NCBI GenBank assembly: GCA_035578155.1
Contig: JAPWDM010000023.1
Location: 1,674,001-1,738,000, forward strand
Source: Brachynemurus nebulosus
Taxonomy: Eukaryota > Arthropoda > Insecta > Neuroptera > Myrmeleontidae
Direction: 5' to 3'
Length of the DNA: 64,000 nucleotides
Under the pieces are notes generated by a model. It did not search any database. It was not told where the DNA came from and saw only the letters and a list, made by a program, of their open reading frames with translations. Made by a program: the position numbers and the translations under genes. Below are positions 1 through 12,000 of this stretch, piece by piece. Each line of letters starts with the position of its first letter. Within the stretch, counting starts at the first letter, position 1.

Positions 1-3000
1 CAGACAGATCCTCAGCAGGCAACCAATTTAGCGGTGTCAGTGTGAGAAAATGAGCGGGTGTAAGAGCAATGGGGTCAGCTGGATCGGAACTCAGTGCACA
101 TAAAGGTCGGGAATTTAGCAAACACTCGATTTGTATTAGAAGGGTATTCATTTCTTCATAAGTAAGTAATTGTTCCCCAATTACTTTGTGAAGATGTGTT
201 TTTACACCTTTTATGTTTGCCTCCCAGATGCCACCCATATGTGGCGCACTAGGAGGATTAATTTTCCAAGTAACGCCTCTGTGATTGAGTTCGTTTCCAA
301 GCTGATTTTGAAAATCAGAGGAAGATAACAATTGATATAGTTCACTTAGTTCTGTTTTTGCTCCGATAAAGTTAGTACCGGCATCGGACACTAAAGTAGA
401 ACATAACCCTCTGCGCGCTAAAAATCGTTTAAAAGCCTGTAAGAAATTTGGAGTTGATAGATCTGACACGAGTTCTAAATGGACTGCTTTAATACCAAGG
501 CATATAAATAAACATATATACGCCTTTTGTGAACGAGTACCACGAAATCGGTTAAGTAAAATTTTTATTGGCCCAGCAAAATCTACTCCCGTAGAGAAAA
601 ATGGTTTTACTTGTTGCACTCTATAAGCAGGCAAGTCACCCATCAATGGATATTGTGGTTTTGGATTCATACGAAAACAAAAATTACACTTCGAAATACG
701 ATTTCGAACTACAGTGCGCGCTGAAAGTATCCAATACCGTTGTCGAAGTAAAGCCAGTACCAAATTAGGACCTGTGTGAAAGTTAGTTTGATGATGATAG
801 TCAATTAATAAATTTACAACAGGATCCTTTTTCGGGAGTAAAATAGGATGCTGGGTGTCAAAATTCAAATTTGAATTTGCAAGTCGCCCACCAACACGAA
901 GTATACCATCTTTTAAGAAAGGGCGAAGTTTACGCAAATAAGGGGAACATTGTTGATTATTATTTAGTGATCTGATTTCGGTTTCAAAATGAGCATTTTG
1001 TACTATTTTTAAAATGATCCGTTCGGCAAAATTTAAGTCGGTAGCGGTAATATTGGTTTGCAGAGGAAGCATTTTTGTAAAACGTAGTACATACACAGTC
1101 GAACGTAATAATTTTTTCCAATTTGAGCATCGATCAATTAAATTATACAAGGGATTAGGTGCGCGATTGGTAACAATTAATGTAATTTCCTTTTTCTCAA
1201 ATTCCGTGACGTTTTCTAATGGCAATGACTGAATAGGCCAATCAGTTTCCGCATCAAGTAGCCAAGTTGGTCCAGAAATCCAATCAGAGAGAGACAAAAA
1301 CTGTGATGGGGATAAACCACGAGATACTGCATCAGCGATATTTAACTTGGTATTGATGTAGTGCCAATTAGACGATGGAATTAAGTTTTGAATTTTTGTG
1401 ACCCTGTTCGATACAAATGTTTTCCACTTGTGCGGTGAATCATTAATCCAACTGAGCGTTACAGTTGAATCCGAAAGAGCGTAAATTTTATCTATTTTTA
1501 TGCGAGAAAATATTTGATGTACAAAAGATAATAATTTAGCCAATAATAGAGCAGCACATAATTCAAGGCGAGGTACTGAAATGGTTTTTAATGGTGCAAT
1601 TTTAGATTTTGCACAAACTAAATTTGAGGTTATATTGGTTTCAGTTGACGAGCGGAGATAAACTACAGCACCATATGAGGTAGTGCTCGCGTCAGCAAAA
1701 CCAATTAAAATAATGGAGTTAGTATTTTCGAGTAAGCCTAAATGTCTAGGAATTTTAAAATTTTCTAGCAATGGAATTTCATTTTCGAATTGTTTCCAGA
1801 TTTTAATGAAATTTTCTGGTGGAGTGGCATCCCAGTCTAAATGCAGTGACCACAAATGTTTTATGAACAATTTCAATTTTACAATAACTGGTGCAACAAG
1901 TCCCAGAGGATCAAAAAAACGAGCTGCGAGAGATAAAATGTTTCTTTTGGTACATTCTCTGGTTTCGTCTATGTTTAATTTAAATGACAAATAATCAGTT
2001 TCAGGGTGCCATTGCATACCTAAAACTTTCAAAAAATCTTTTTCAAAATTAACTATTTCGGGAGTACAGTTTTCCTTAGGTATAAAATCTAACAATTCAT
2101 GTGAATTAGTTGACCACTTAACTAGATTGAAACCACCTCTTTGAAACATATTAACCATTTCCTGGTAAATCTGTTTCGCAATATGTATGTCACTAACACT
2201 TGCCAAGTAATCATCAACGTACATAAACTTTCGAACATGTTCCGAAGCTAATGGAAAATCATTTTCTTCGTCATGTGAAAGTTGATGTACAGTTCTAAGA
2301 GCAAGAAAAGGAGAGGATTTTACGCCAAAAGTAACTGTGGTTAATTCGTATGACGATATCGGTTCTGTCTCTGAATAGCGCCATAAAATTTGTTGAAATT
2401 TTCTGTGTTCCTCACATAAATTAATTTGCAGATACATGCGTCTAATATCTGATGTAATAGCAATTAAAAATAAGCGGAAATTCAAGAAAATATTTACGAC
2501 ATCAGTTTGCAATTTTGGGCCCGCATATAACAAATCATTCAGTGAAAAACCAGTATCAGAACGAGCACTTGCGTCGAATACAATTCTGAGAGGAGTACTA
2601 ACACTGTCAACTTTAAATATTCCATGATGTGGGATAAAATATGATGGTTCAGAAACAGATTTGTTTGATACTTTTCTAATGTAACCAGCTTCCAAATATT
2701 CATTAAAAATTTGAACATATTGTTCTTTATATTTTGGGACTTGTTTAAATTTTCGTTCCAAACTTAAGAATCGCCTAAGTGCCACCGCGTGCGAATTACC
2801 AAGATTAGCGGGATCGGACTTGAACGGTAGTGACACAGTATATCTCCCTGAATTTTGACGGCTATAAGTCGAAGCATAAAGTTCTTCGCATTTCAGTTCA
2901 TCTGGATCTTGAATTAATTCGGACGGAACCTCTTCAAGCTCCCAAAACTTCTGGACCAAATTTTCAAGATGCGGTTCTACGACTGTGTAAAATGAATTTA

Positions 3001-4876
3001 CGATATCTTGGCTATGTGTTACAGGAGTTTTACCTAAAAGTACATAACCTAAAGTGGTTTCAATGGCAACGGGTAAGTCCGGTGAGGCCATTATACGATT
3101 ATGACCCAATAAATGGGGATACAACTCACCCCCCAATATGCCGTCAATATTTCCCGGAGTGTGAAAACTGTGATCGGCTAGCGGTAAATTTTCAAGGTAC
3201 GTAAGTTTCTCGAGAGGAATTTTACAATGAGGTAACTGATCAGTAATATTTTCTATAACTAATGCATCTAAAGAATAGCGTTTTGACGGATCGAAACAAG
3301 ACGAAATAATTAAATTTACTTGACCTTTTACTTGGTTTGTAGAAGTACCTATACCACGAACAGTTGATGAGCATTTTTGAATTCGTAAATTAAATTTTTT
3401 ACAACACCCAAAAGATAAAATATTCCGTTGACTGGCTGAATCCAATAAAAATCGAGCTTTGTGTATGTTATTATGCTCATCAATAATATTTACTATAGCG
3501 GTAGATAACAATACAGTTGAATTATAATTCTTCAGAGTTGTTTCATTAGTGGAGCACAAACTCAAACTATGAAAAATTTTTGTGTCTGCTGAGTTTGCCA
3601 CATTTTCCCCTACCGATTTACTGTTAGGCGATGAACTAGGAGATTTTGTGGAAGAAGAAGGAATGGGATTTGTTGAAATATTTTCAGTATTTGAAAAATG
3701 CAGTAGAGAGTGATGTTTTTTACCACATTTTTTACACGAAGTTTTACTTTTACAAACAAGTACTTTGTGAGAACCTAAACAATTGATACACAGATTATTT
3801 TCTTTAATTAATTTGTAACGATCCAACGGCTTGAGAGCTGAAAATTTACCACAATTATAAATACTGTGTGAATTTGAGTTACAAATTGAACAATGACTAC
3901 CATTAGAATGATTTTGAGTACTGACAAAGGTGTGCGAAACTTTACTTTTTTCGACAGAGGAAACCAATTTTTGAGACATCGGAGATCTAATACAAATTTT
4001 GACTTGTTCTGAAACAAACTGAATTATGTCGTCATATGACGGTAACGATGATTGTCGACGTGTATTTTCGAATAATCGAATAGTTTCTGAATCTAGTTTC
4101 TTTAATGCTAAATACGCGAAAATATAATCACAAAGATTTTCAATTTTTAATTTTTTGAGAGCTCGTACCGATGCATCGAATTTTAATAAAAAATTATTCA
4201 GTGAATTAACACTTTGGTTAGCAGCAGGTTTGAAATCAAATAATTGATCGAGATAACTATTAGCCAATAATCGCTCATCATTATATTTTTCATTTAAGGA
4301 TTCCCACAAAAAACTGTAATTTTGGCCGGTAGTTGGAACACCTGAACAAATACGAAGCGCTTTATCATCAAGTTGACCTATCAAGTAATGTACACGATCA
4401 GTGTCCGTAAGTGTGGGATTTTCGTGAATGAGATTTCTGAAACATTCCGAAAATACTGGCCAATCCTGTAAATTTCCAGAAAAACGCGGTAGAGAAATTT
4501 TTGGAAGACGTGGCATGGATTTACTTGGACCAGCAACCACATCGTCATTTACAGCCTCTGGTATAGAAGTTTTACGAGTTTCGGTATTAATGTCTTTTTT
4601 AATTTTTAAAATGTGGCAATATATTTCGTCGAAACTGTCTAAAACTGCAAAATCGGGCACATAATTTTCATCGAGTGAAATACTAAGTTCATTTATTTGA
4701 TCAACAATGGAAAAAAATTCAGTTTTTGTTTCCTCCAATGACTGATATCTAATAAGAAAATTTTCGTAATTAAATTGGTTAGCAATTCTTTTCCCATCTT
4801 CAAGTAGTCGTTGAATTCTAGCAAATAGAGTTTCTTTCTTTTTGAGCAAAATTTTTAATTTTCTTGTGGGTTCCAT
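1..4876 (-). CDS. BEL/Pao LTR retrotransposon Gag-Pol polyprotein (3' end beyond window)
   Basis: This is a single open reading frame from the ATG at 4874-4876 down to the window edge, at least 1625 codons without a stop. Domains in order: a Gag N-terminus; three zinc knuckles (about residues 329-390: CX2CX4HX4C, CX2CX3HX4C, then CX2C followed by HH); an aspartic protease with DSAS at D479; reverse transcriptase with YVDD at 886-889; RNase H with FADAS (D1062); and an integrase with an HH/CC zinc module followed by D1432, D1498 and E1552. The knuckle layout and the fused gag-pol frame are typical of BEL/Pao. The frame was checked at four distant motifs and stays constant, so I see no frameshift. 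The element would supply the Gag, protease, RT and integrase needed for its own retrotransposition. The stop codon and 3' LTR lie outside the window, and a 5' LTR could not be delimited. It may be a recent, still coding-competent copy. Confidence 0.93.
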   Translation of the reverse strand, partial: MEPTRKLKILLKKKETLFARIQRLLEDGKRIANQFNYENFLIRYQSLEETKTEFFSIVDQINELSISLDENYVPDFAVLDSFDEIYCHILKIKKDINTETRKTSIPEAVNDDVVAGPSKSMPRLPKISLPRFSGNLQDWPVFSECFRNLIHENPTLTDTDRVHYLIGQLDDKALRICSGVPTTGQNYSFLWESLNEKYNDERLLANSYLDQLFDFKPAANQSVNSLNNFLLKFDASVRALKKLKIENLCDYIFAYLALKKLDSETIRLFENTRRQSSLPSYDDIIQFVSEQVKICIRSPMSQKLVSSVEKSKVSHTFVSTQNHSNGSHCSICNSNSHSIYNCGKFSALKPLDRYKLIKENNLCINCLGSHKVLVCKSKTSCKKCGKKHHSLLHFSNTENISTNPIPSSSTKSPSSSPNSKSVGENVANSADTKIFHSLSLCSTNETTLKNYNSTVLLSTAIVNIIDEHNNIHKARFLLDSASQRNILSFGCCKKFNLRIQKCSSTVRGIGTSTNQVKGQVNLIISSCFDPSKRYSLDALVIENITDQLPHCKIPLEKLTYLENLPLADHSFHTPGNIDGILGGELYPHLLGHNRIMASPDLPVAIETTLGYVLLGKTPVTHSQDIVNSFYTVVEPHLENLVQKFWELEEVPSELIQDPDELKCEELYASTYSRQNSGRYTVSLPFKSDPANLGNSHAVALRRFLSLERKFKQVPKYKEQYVQIFNEYLEAGYIRKVSNKSVSEPSYFIPHHGIFKVDSVSTPLRIVFDASARSDTGFSLNDLLYAGPKLQTDVVNIFLNFRLFLIAITSDIRRMYLQINLCEEHRKFQQILWRYSETEPISSYELTTVTFGVKSSPFLALRTVHQLSHDEENDFPLASEHVRKFMYVDDYLASVSDIHIAKQIYQEMVNMFQRGGFNLVKWSTNSHELLDFIPKENCTPEIVNFEKDFLKVLGMQWHPETDYLSFKLNIDETRECTKRNILSLAARFFDPLGLVAPVIVKLKLFIKHLWSLHLDWDATPPENFIKIWKQFENEIPLLENFKIPRHLGLLENTNSIILIGFADASTTSYGAVVYLRSSTETNITSNLVCAKSKIAPLKTISVPRLELCAALLLAKLLSFVHQIFSRIKIDKIYALSDSTVTLSWINDSPHKWKTFVSNRVTKIQNLIPSSNWHYINTKLNIADAVSRGLSPSQFLSLSDWISGPTWLLDAETDWPIQSLPLENVTEFEKKEITLIVTNRAPNPLYNLIDRCSNWKKLLRSTVYVLRFTKMLPLQTNITATDLNFAERIILKIVQNAHFETEIRSLNNNQQCSPYLRKLRPFLKDGILRVGGRLANSNLNFDTQHPILLPKKDPVVNLLIDYHHQTNFHTGPNLVLALLRQRYWILSARTVVRNRISKCNFCFRMNPKPQYPLMGDLPAYRVQQVKPFFSTGVDFAGPIKILLNRFRGTRSQKAYICLFICLGIKAVHLELVSDLSTPNFLQAFKRFLARRGLCSTLVSDAGTNFIGAKTELSELYQLLSSSDFQNQLGNELNHRGVTWKINPPSAPHMGGIWEANIKGVKTHLHKVIGEQLLTYEEMNTLLIQIECLLNSRPLCALSSDPADPIALTPAHFLTLTPLNWLPAEDLS

Positions 4877-6029
4877 ATTTAAAGAAAATTAAACACTCAA
4901 AACAATTGTAATAATTACGAAAATATTGCAAAATGAACGAAAATGGTTTCAAACTATACGAGTGTTAAATATACGAGTACTAAAACTTTATATTTAAAAA
5001 AAATATATAAAAGTTGTAAAATAATTTTTATGAAAGAAAATTCTGAAATAATTTCAATATAATTGAAAATAAAGCTGAAACAAGATATCACTATGTTTTA
5101 TTTTGACTAGCCAATTCAATAAAACAAATTACGTATGCACAAAATAGGCGGCACAAATCCAATGAAATTAATCAGTAAAAATGGACGAACAATTCTATTT
5201 TTTTTTTTTTTTAAACCAACAGTACCGATATAAATTTGATTTTCGTTAAATTTTCCAAATATCCGGCGAGCTATGGACCAATAAATGTTTAGTAAAGCGG
5301 TTTTTACAATTTCAATTTTAATGGACTGTATTGAGCAGTCGATTAATCAGTTCGAGATATGAAAAAATAATAACGAAAATCAAAAGAAAAAATAAGTAAA
5401 AAAAAAACTCACCAATTTGCTGATGTGTTGCCAGACAAATCTGCGATGCACTTTAAATGGTTATAAGTAACTGAGGAAAGTTATTAGGAAAAATGGGGAA
5501 AATAACCATTTAATAAATGGAGGTTTTCACTTTATGAATTAATCAAATTTAAACAAAAAAAAATATAATAATTATTAATTAAATTTAATAGAAAAGTGTC
5601 GAATTTGCGATAAATACAAAACGCACGAGAAATCGAATAATCATAAAATTAGCGTAATTAATTTTATAACTGCGGAACGAACAATTAATCCGAAAAATGG
5701 AGTGAAAAAATAAAAACTAGCAATCTATTCAAAGAGAATTTTCTAGTAATATATAATGCGGGCGAACAATAATGAATCTAAACGATTAATAATTTGTAAA
5801 GTATAATTTTGTATTTTAAAAATATGCCTATTTGTGCCACCTTATGTAATCGTAACATACATAATATTTGTCAATAAAGGGATTAATCAATTAATTAAGT
5901 ATATGTAATATGTTTAATTATGCTAAAAATAAATTTATATTTTCGAAATTGTACAAATAATTATTGGCGTCAACATTTAAGATTTTGTATCGAAAGAAAA
6001 ATAAAAAAAAAATTAATATATTAAATGCT
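4877..6029. other. AT-rich non-coding DNA, probable BEL/Pao leader and 5' LTR region
   Basis: I see no coding sequence here. The stretch lies immediately upstream of the minus-strand BEL/Pao start codon, so the untranslated leader, primer-binding site and 5' LTR should be in it. The partner LTR is off the left edge, so no LTR can be proved by self-comparison, and I could not identify a convincing primer-binding site. It contains a short poly(T) run near 5199-5213. Confidence 0.4.
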
Positions 6030-9000
6030 GGCGCCAACATCATAACAGCTATTAAAATCTTTCCAGCGCCTATAGTTTCCCGGAAAATCAAAAAAATTCA
6101 TTTGAGCAGCATATAAAGACAAAAATTGAAAATATCTAAAACTGAACCAACGGCGATAATTAGATAAAACTTATATAGGAATTACGCGCTATTTTGGCGC
6201 TCATCATAACTGCTATAAAAATCTTTCCGGCGCCTATAGTTTCCCGGAAAATCAAAAAAATTCATTTGAGCAGCATATAAAGACAAAATTTGAAAATATC
6301 TAAAACTGAACCAACGGCGATAATTAGATAAAACTTATATAGGAATTACGCGCTATTTTGGCGCTCATCATAACTGCTATAAAAATCTTTCCGGCGCCTA
6401 TAGTTTCCCGGAAAATCAAAAAAATTCATTTGAGCAGCATATAAAGACAAAATTTGAAAATATCTAAAACTGAACCAACGGCGATAATTAGATAAAACTT
6501 ATATAGGAATTACGCGCTATTTTGGCGCTCATCATAACTGCTATAAAAATCTTTCCGGCGCCTATAGTTTCCCGGAAAATCAAAAAAATTCATTTGAGCA
6601 GCATATAAAGACAAAATTTGAAAATATCTAAATCTGAACCAATGGCGCTAATTAGATAAAGCTTATATAGGAATTACGCGCTATTTTGGCGCTCATCATA
6701 ACTGCTATTAAAATCTTTCCGGCGCCTATAGTTTCCCGGAAAATCAAAAAAATTCATTTGAGCAGCATATAAAGACAAAATTTGAAAATATCTAAATCTG
6801 AACCAACGGCGCTAATTAGATAAAGCTTATATGGGAATTACGCGCTATTTTGGCGCTCATCATAACTGCTATTAAAATCTTTCCAGCGCCTATAGTTTCC
6901 CGGAAAATCAAAAAAATTCATTTGAGCAGCATATAAAGACAAAAATTGAAAATATCTAAAACTGAACCAACGGCGATAATTAGATAGAACTTATATAGGA
7001 ATTACGCGCTATTTTGGCGCTCATCATAACTGCTATAAAAATCTTTCCGGCGCCTATAGTTTCCCGGAAAATCAAAAAAATTCATTTGAGCAGCATATAA
7101 AGACAAAATTTGAAAATATCTAAAACTGAACCAACGGCGATAATTAGATAAAACTTATATAGGAATTACGCGCTATTTTGGCGCTCATCATAACTGCTAT
7201 AAAAATCTTTCCGGCGCCTATAGTTTCCCGGAAAATCAAAAAAATTCATTTGAGCAGCATATAAAGACAAAATTTGAAAATATCTAAATCTGAACCAACG
7301 GCGCTAATTAGATAAAGCTTATATAGGAATTACGCGCTACTTTCGCGCTCATCATAACGGCATTAAAATCTTTCCAGCGCCTATAGTTTCCCGGAAAATC
7401 AACAAAATTCATTTGAGCAGCATATAAAGACAAAAATTGAAAATATCTAAATCTGAACGAACGGCGCTAATTAGATAAAGCTTATATAGGAATTACGCGC
7501 TATTTTCGCGCTCATCATAACTGCTATTAGAATCTTTCCAGCGCCTATAGTTTCCCGGAAAATCAACAAAATTCATTTGAGCAGCACATAAAGACAAAAT
7601 TTGAAAATATCTAAAACTGAACCAACGGCGATAATTAGATAAAACTTATATAGGAATTACGCGCTATTTTGGCGCTCATCATAACTGCTATTAAAATCTT
7701 TCCGGCGCCTATAGTTTCCCGGAAAATCAAAAAAATTCATTAGAGTAGCATATAAAGACAAAATTTGAAAATATCTAAATCTGAACCAACGGCGCTAATT
7801 AGATAAAGCTTCTATAGGAATTACGCGCTATTTTCGCGCTCATCATAACTGCTATTAAAATCTTTCCAGCGCCTATAATCAAAAAAATTCATTTGAGCAG
7901 CATATAAAGACAAAAATTTAAAATATCGAAATATAAGCCCACGGCGATAATTAGATAAAACTTATATAGGAATTACGCGCTATTTTGGCGCTCATCACAA
8001 CTGCTATTAAAATCTTTCCAGCGCCTATAGTTTCCCGGAAAATCAAAAAAATTCATTTGAGCAGCATATAAAGACAAAATTTGAAAATATCTAAAACTGA
8101 ACCAACGGCGATAATTAGATAAAACTTATATAGGAATTACGCGCTATTTTGGCGCTCATCATAACTGCTATTAAAATCTTTCCGGCGCCTATAGTTTCCC
8201 GGAAAATCAAAAAAATTCATTAGAGTAGCATATAAAGACAAAATTTGAAAATATCTAAATCTGAACCAACGGCGCTAATTAGATAAGGCTTCTATAGGAA
8301 TTACGCGCTATTTTCGCGCTCATCATAACTGCTATTAAAATCTTTCCAGCGCCTATAGTGTCCCGGAAAATCAACAAAATTCATTTGAGCAGCATATAAA
8401 GACAAAATTTGAAAATATCAAAATCTGAACCAACGGCGCTAATTAGATAAAGCTAATATAGGAATTACGCGCTATTTTCGCGCTCATCATAACTGCTATT
8501 AGAATCTTACCAGCGCCTATAGTTTCCCGGAAAGTCAACAAAATTCATTTGAGCAGCACATAAAGACAAAAATTAAAAATATCTAAAACTGAACCAACGG
8601 CGATAATTAGATAAAACTTATATAGGAATTACGCGCTATTTTGGCGCTCATCATAACTGCTATTAAAATCTTTCCGGCGCCTATAGTTTCCCGGAAAATC
8701 AAAAAAATTCATTTGAGCAGCATATAAAGACAAAATTTGAAAATATCTAAATCTGAACCAACGGCGCTAATTAGATAAAGCTTATATAGGAATTACGCGC
8801 TATTTTTGCGCTCATCATAACTGCTATTAAAATCTTTCCAGCGCCTATAGTTTTCCGGAAAATCAACAAAATTCATTTGAGCAGATATAAAGACAATATT
8901 TGAAAATATCTAAATCTGAAACAACGGCGCTAATTAGATAAAGCTTATATAGGAACTACGCGCTATTTTCGCGCTCATCATAACTGCTATAAAAATCTTA

Positions 9001-12000
9001 CCAGCGCCTATAGTTTCCCGGAAAGTCAACAAAATTCATTTGAGCAGCACATAAAGACAAAAATTAAAAATATCTAAAACTGAACCAACGGCGATAATTA
9101 GATAAAACTTATATAGGAATTACGCGCTATTTTGGCGCTCATCATAACTGCTATTAAAATCTTTCCGGCGCCTATAGTTTCCCGGAAAATCAAAAAAATT
9201 CATTTGAGCAGCATATAAAGACAAAATTTGAAAATATATAAATCTGAACCAACGGCGCTAATTAGATAAAGCTTATATGGGAATTACGCGCTATTTTGGC
9301 GCTCATCATAACTGCTATTAAAATCTTTCCAGCGCCTATAGTTTCCCGGAAAATCAACAAAATTTATTTCAGCAGCATATAAAGACAAAAAATGAAAATA
9401 TCTAAATCTGAACCAACGGCGCTAATTAGATAAAGCTTATATAGGAATTACGCGCTATTTTCGCGCTCATCATAACTGCTATTAGAATCTTTCCAGCGTC
9501 TAAAGTTTCCCGGAAAATCAACAAAATTCATTTGAGCAGCACATAAAGACAAAATTTGAAAATATCTAAAACTGAAACAACGGCGATAATTAGATAAAAC
9601 TTATATAGGAATTACGCGCTATTTTGGCGCTCATCATAACTGCTATTAAAATCTTTCCGGCGCCTATAGTTTCCCGGGAAATCAACAAAATTCATTTGAG
9701 CAGCATATAAAAACAAAAATTGAAAATATCTAAAACTGAACCAACGGCGATAATTAGATAAAACTTATATAGGAATTACGCGCTATTTGGGCGCTCATCA
9801 TAGCTGCTATTAAAATCTTTCCGGCGCCTATAGTTTCCCGGAAAATCAACAAAATTTATTTCAGCAGCATATAAAGACAAAAAATGAAAATATCTAAATC
9901 TGAACCAACGGCGCTAATTAGATAAAACTTATATAGGAATTACGCGCTATTTTGGCGTTCATCACAACTGCTATTAAAATCTTTCCAGCGCCTATAGTTT
10001 CCCGGAAAATCAAAAAAATTCATTTGAGCAGCATATAAAGACAAAATTTGAAAATATCTAAAACTGAACCAACGGCGATAATTAGATAAAACTTATATAG
10101 GAATTACGCGCTATTTTGGCGCTCATCATAACTGCTATTAAAATTTTTCCGGCGCCTACAGTTTCCCGGAAAATCAAAAAAATTCATTTGAGCAGCATAT
10201 AAAGACAAAATTTGAAAATATCTAAATCTGAACCAACAGCGCTAATTAGATAAAGCTTATATAGGAATTACGCGCTATTTTCGCGCTCATCATAACTTCT
10301 ATTAAAATCTTTCCGGCGCCTATAGTTCCCCGGAAAATCAACAAAATTCATTTGAGCAGCATATAAAGACAAAATTTGAAAATATCAAAATCTGAACCAA
10401 CGGCGCTAATTAGATAAAGCTTATATAGGAATTACGCGCTATTTTCGCGCTCATCATAACTGCTATTAAAATCTTTCCAGCGGCTATAATCAACAAAATT
10501 CATTTGAGCAGCATATAAAGACAAAAATTTAAAATATCGAAATCTAAACCCACGGCGATAATTAGATAAAACTTATATAGGAATTACGCGCTATTTTGGC
10601 GCTCATCATAACTACTATTAAAATCTTTCCGGCGCCTATAGTTTCCCGGAAAATCAAAAAATTCATTTGAGCAGCATATAAAGACAAAAGTTGAAAATAT
10701 CTAAATCTGAACCAACGGCGCTAATTAGATAAAGCTTATATAGGAATTACGCGCTATTTTGGCGCTCATCATAACTGCTATTAAAATCTTTCCAGCGCCT
10801 ATAGTTTCCCGGAAAATCAAAAAAATTCATTTGAGCAGCATATAAAGACAAAATTTGAAAATATCTAAAACTGAACCAACGGCGATAATTAGATAAAACT
10901 TATATAGGAATTACGCGCTATTTTGGCGCTCATCATAACTGCTATTAAAATCTTTCCGGCGCCTATAGTTTCCCGAAAAATCAAAAAAATTCATTTGAGC
11001 AGCATATAAAGACAAAAATTGAAAATATCTAAATCTGAACCAACGGCGCTAATTAGATAAAGCTAATATAGGAATTACGCGCTATTTTCGCGCTCATCAT
11101 AACTGCTATTAGAATCTTACCAGCGCCTATAGTTTCCCGGAAAGTCAACAAAATTCATTTGAGCAGCACATAAAGACAAAAATTAAAAATATCTAAAACT
11201 GAACCAACGGCGATAATTAGATAAAACTTATATAGGAATTACGCGCTATTTTGGCGCTCATCATAACTGCTATTAAAATCTTTCCGGCGCCTATAGTTTC
11301 CCGGAAAATCAAAAAAATTCATTTGAGCAGCATATAAAGACAAAATTTGAAAATATCTAAATCTGAACCAACGGCGCTAATTAGATAAAGCTTATATAGG
11401 AATTACGCGCTATTTTGGCGCTCATCATAACTGCTATTAAAATCTTTCCAGCGCCTATAGTTTCCCGGAAAATCAAAAAAATTCATTTGAGCAGCATATA
11501 AAGACAAAATTTGAAAATAGCTAAATCTGAACCAACGGCGCTAATTAGATAAAGCTTATATAGGAATTACGCGCTATTTTCGCGCTCATCATAACGGCTA
11601 TTAAAATCTTTCCAGCGCCTATAGTTTCCCGGAAAATCAACAAAATTCATTAGAGCAGCATATAAAGACAAAAATTGAAAATATCTAAATCTGAACGAAC
11701 GGCGCTAATTAGATAAAGCTTATATAGGAATTACGCGCTATTTTCGCGCTCATCATAAATGCTATTAGAATCTTTCCAGCGCCTATAGTTTCCCGGAAAA
11801 TCAACAAAATTCATTTGAGCAGCACATAAAGACAAAATTTGATAATATCTAAAACTGAACCAACGGCGATAATTAGATAAAACTTATATAGGAATTACGC
11901 GCTATTTTGGCGCTCATCATAACTGCTATTAAAACCTTTCCGGCGCCTATAGTTTCCCGGGAAATCAACAAAATTCATTTGAGCAGCACATAAAAACAAA

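Noticed and set aside
1..4876. Possibility that the BEL/Pao copy is a frameshifted pseudogene
   Set aside because: Zinc-knuckle, protease, RT, RNase H and integrase motifs all fall in the same frame and no stop is met.
4877..6029. 5' LTR of the BEL/Pao element
   Set aside because: Only one LTR could be in the window, so its limits cannot be shown by comparison, and no convincing primer-binding site was found.
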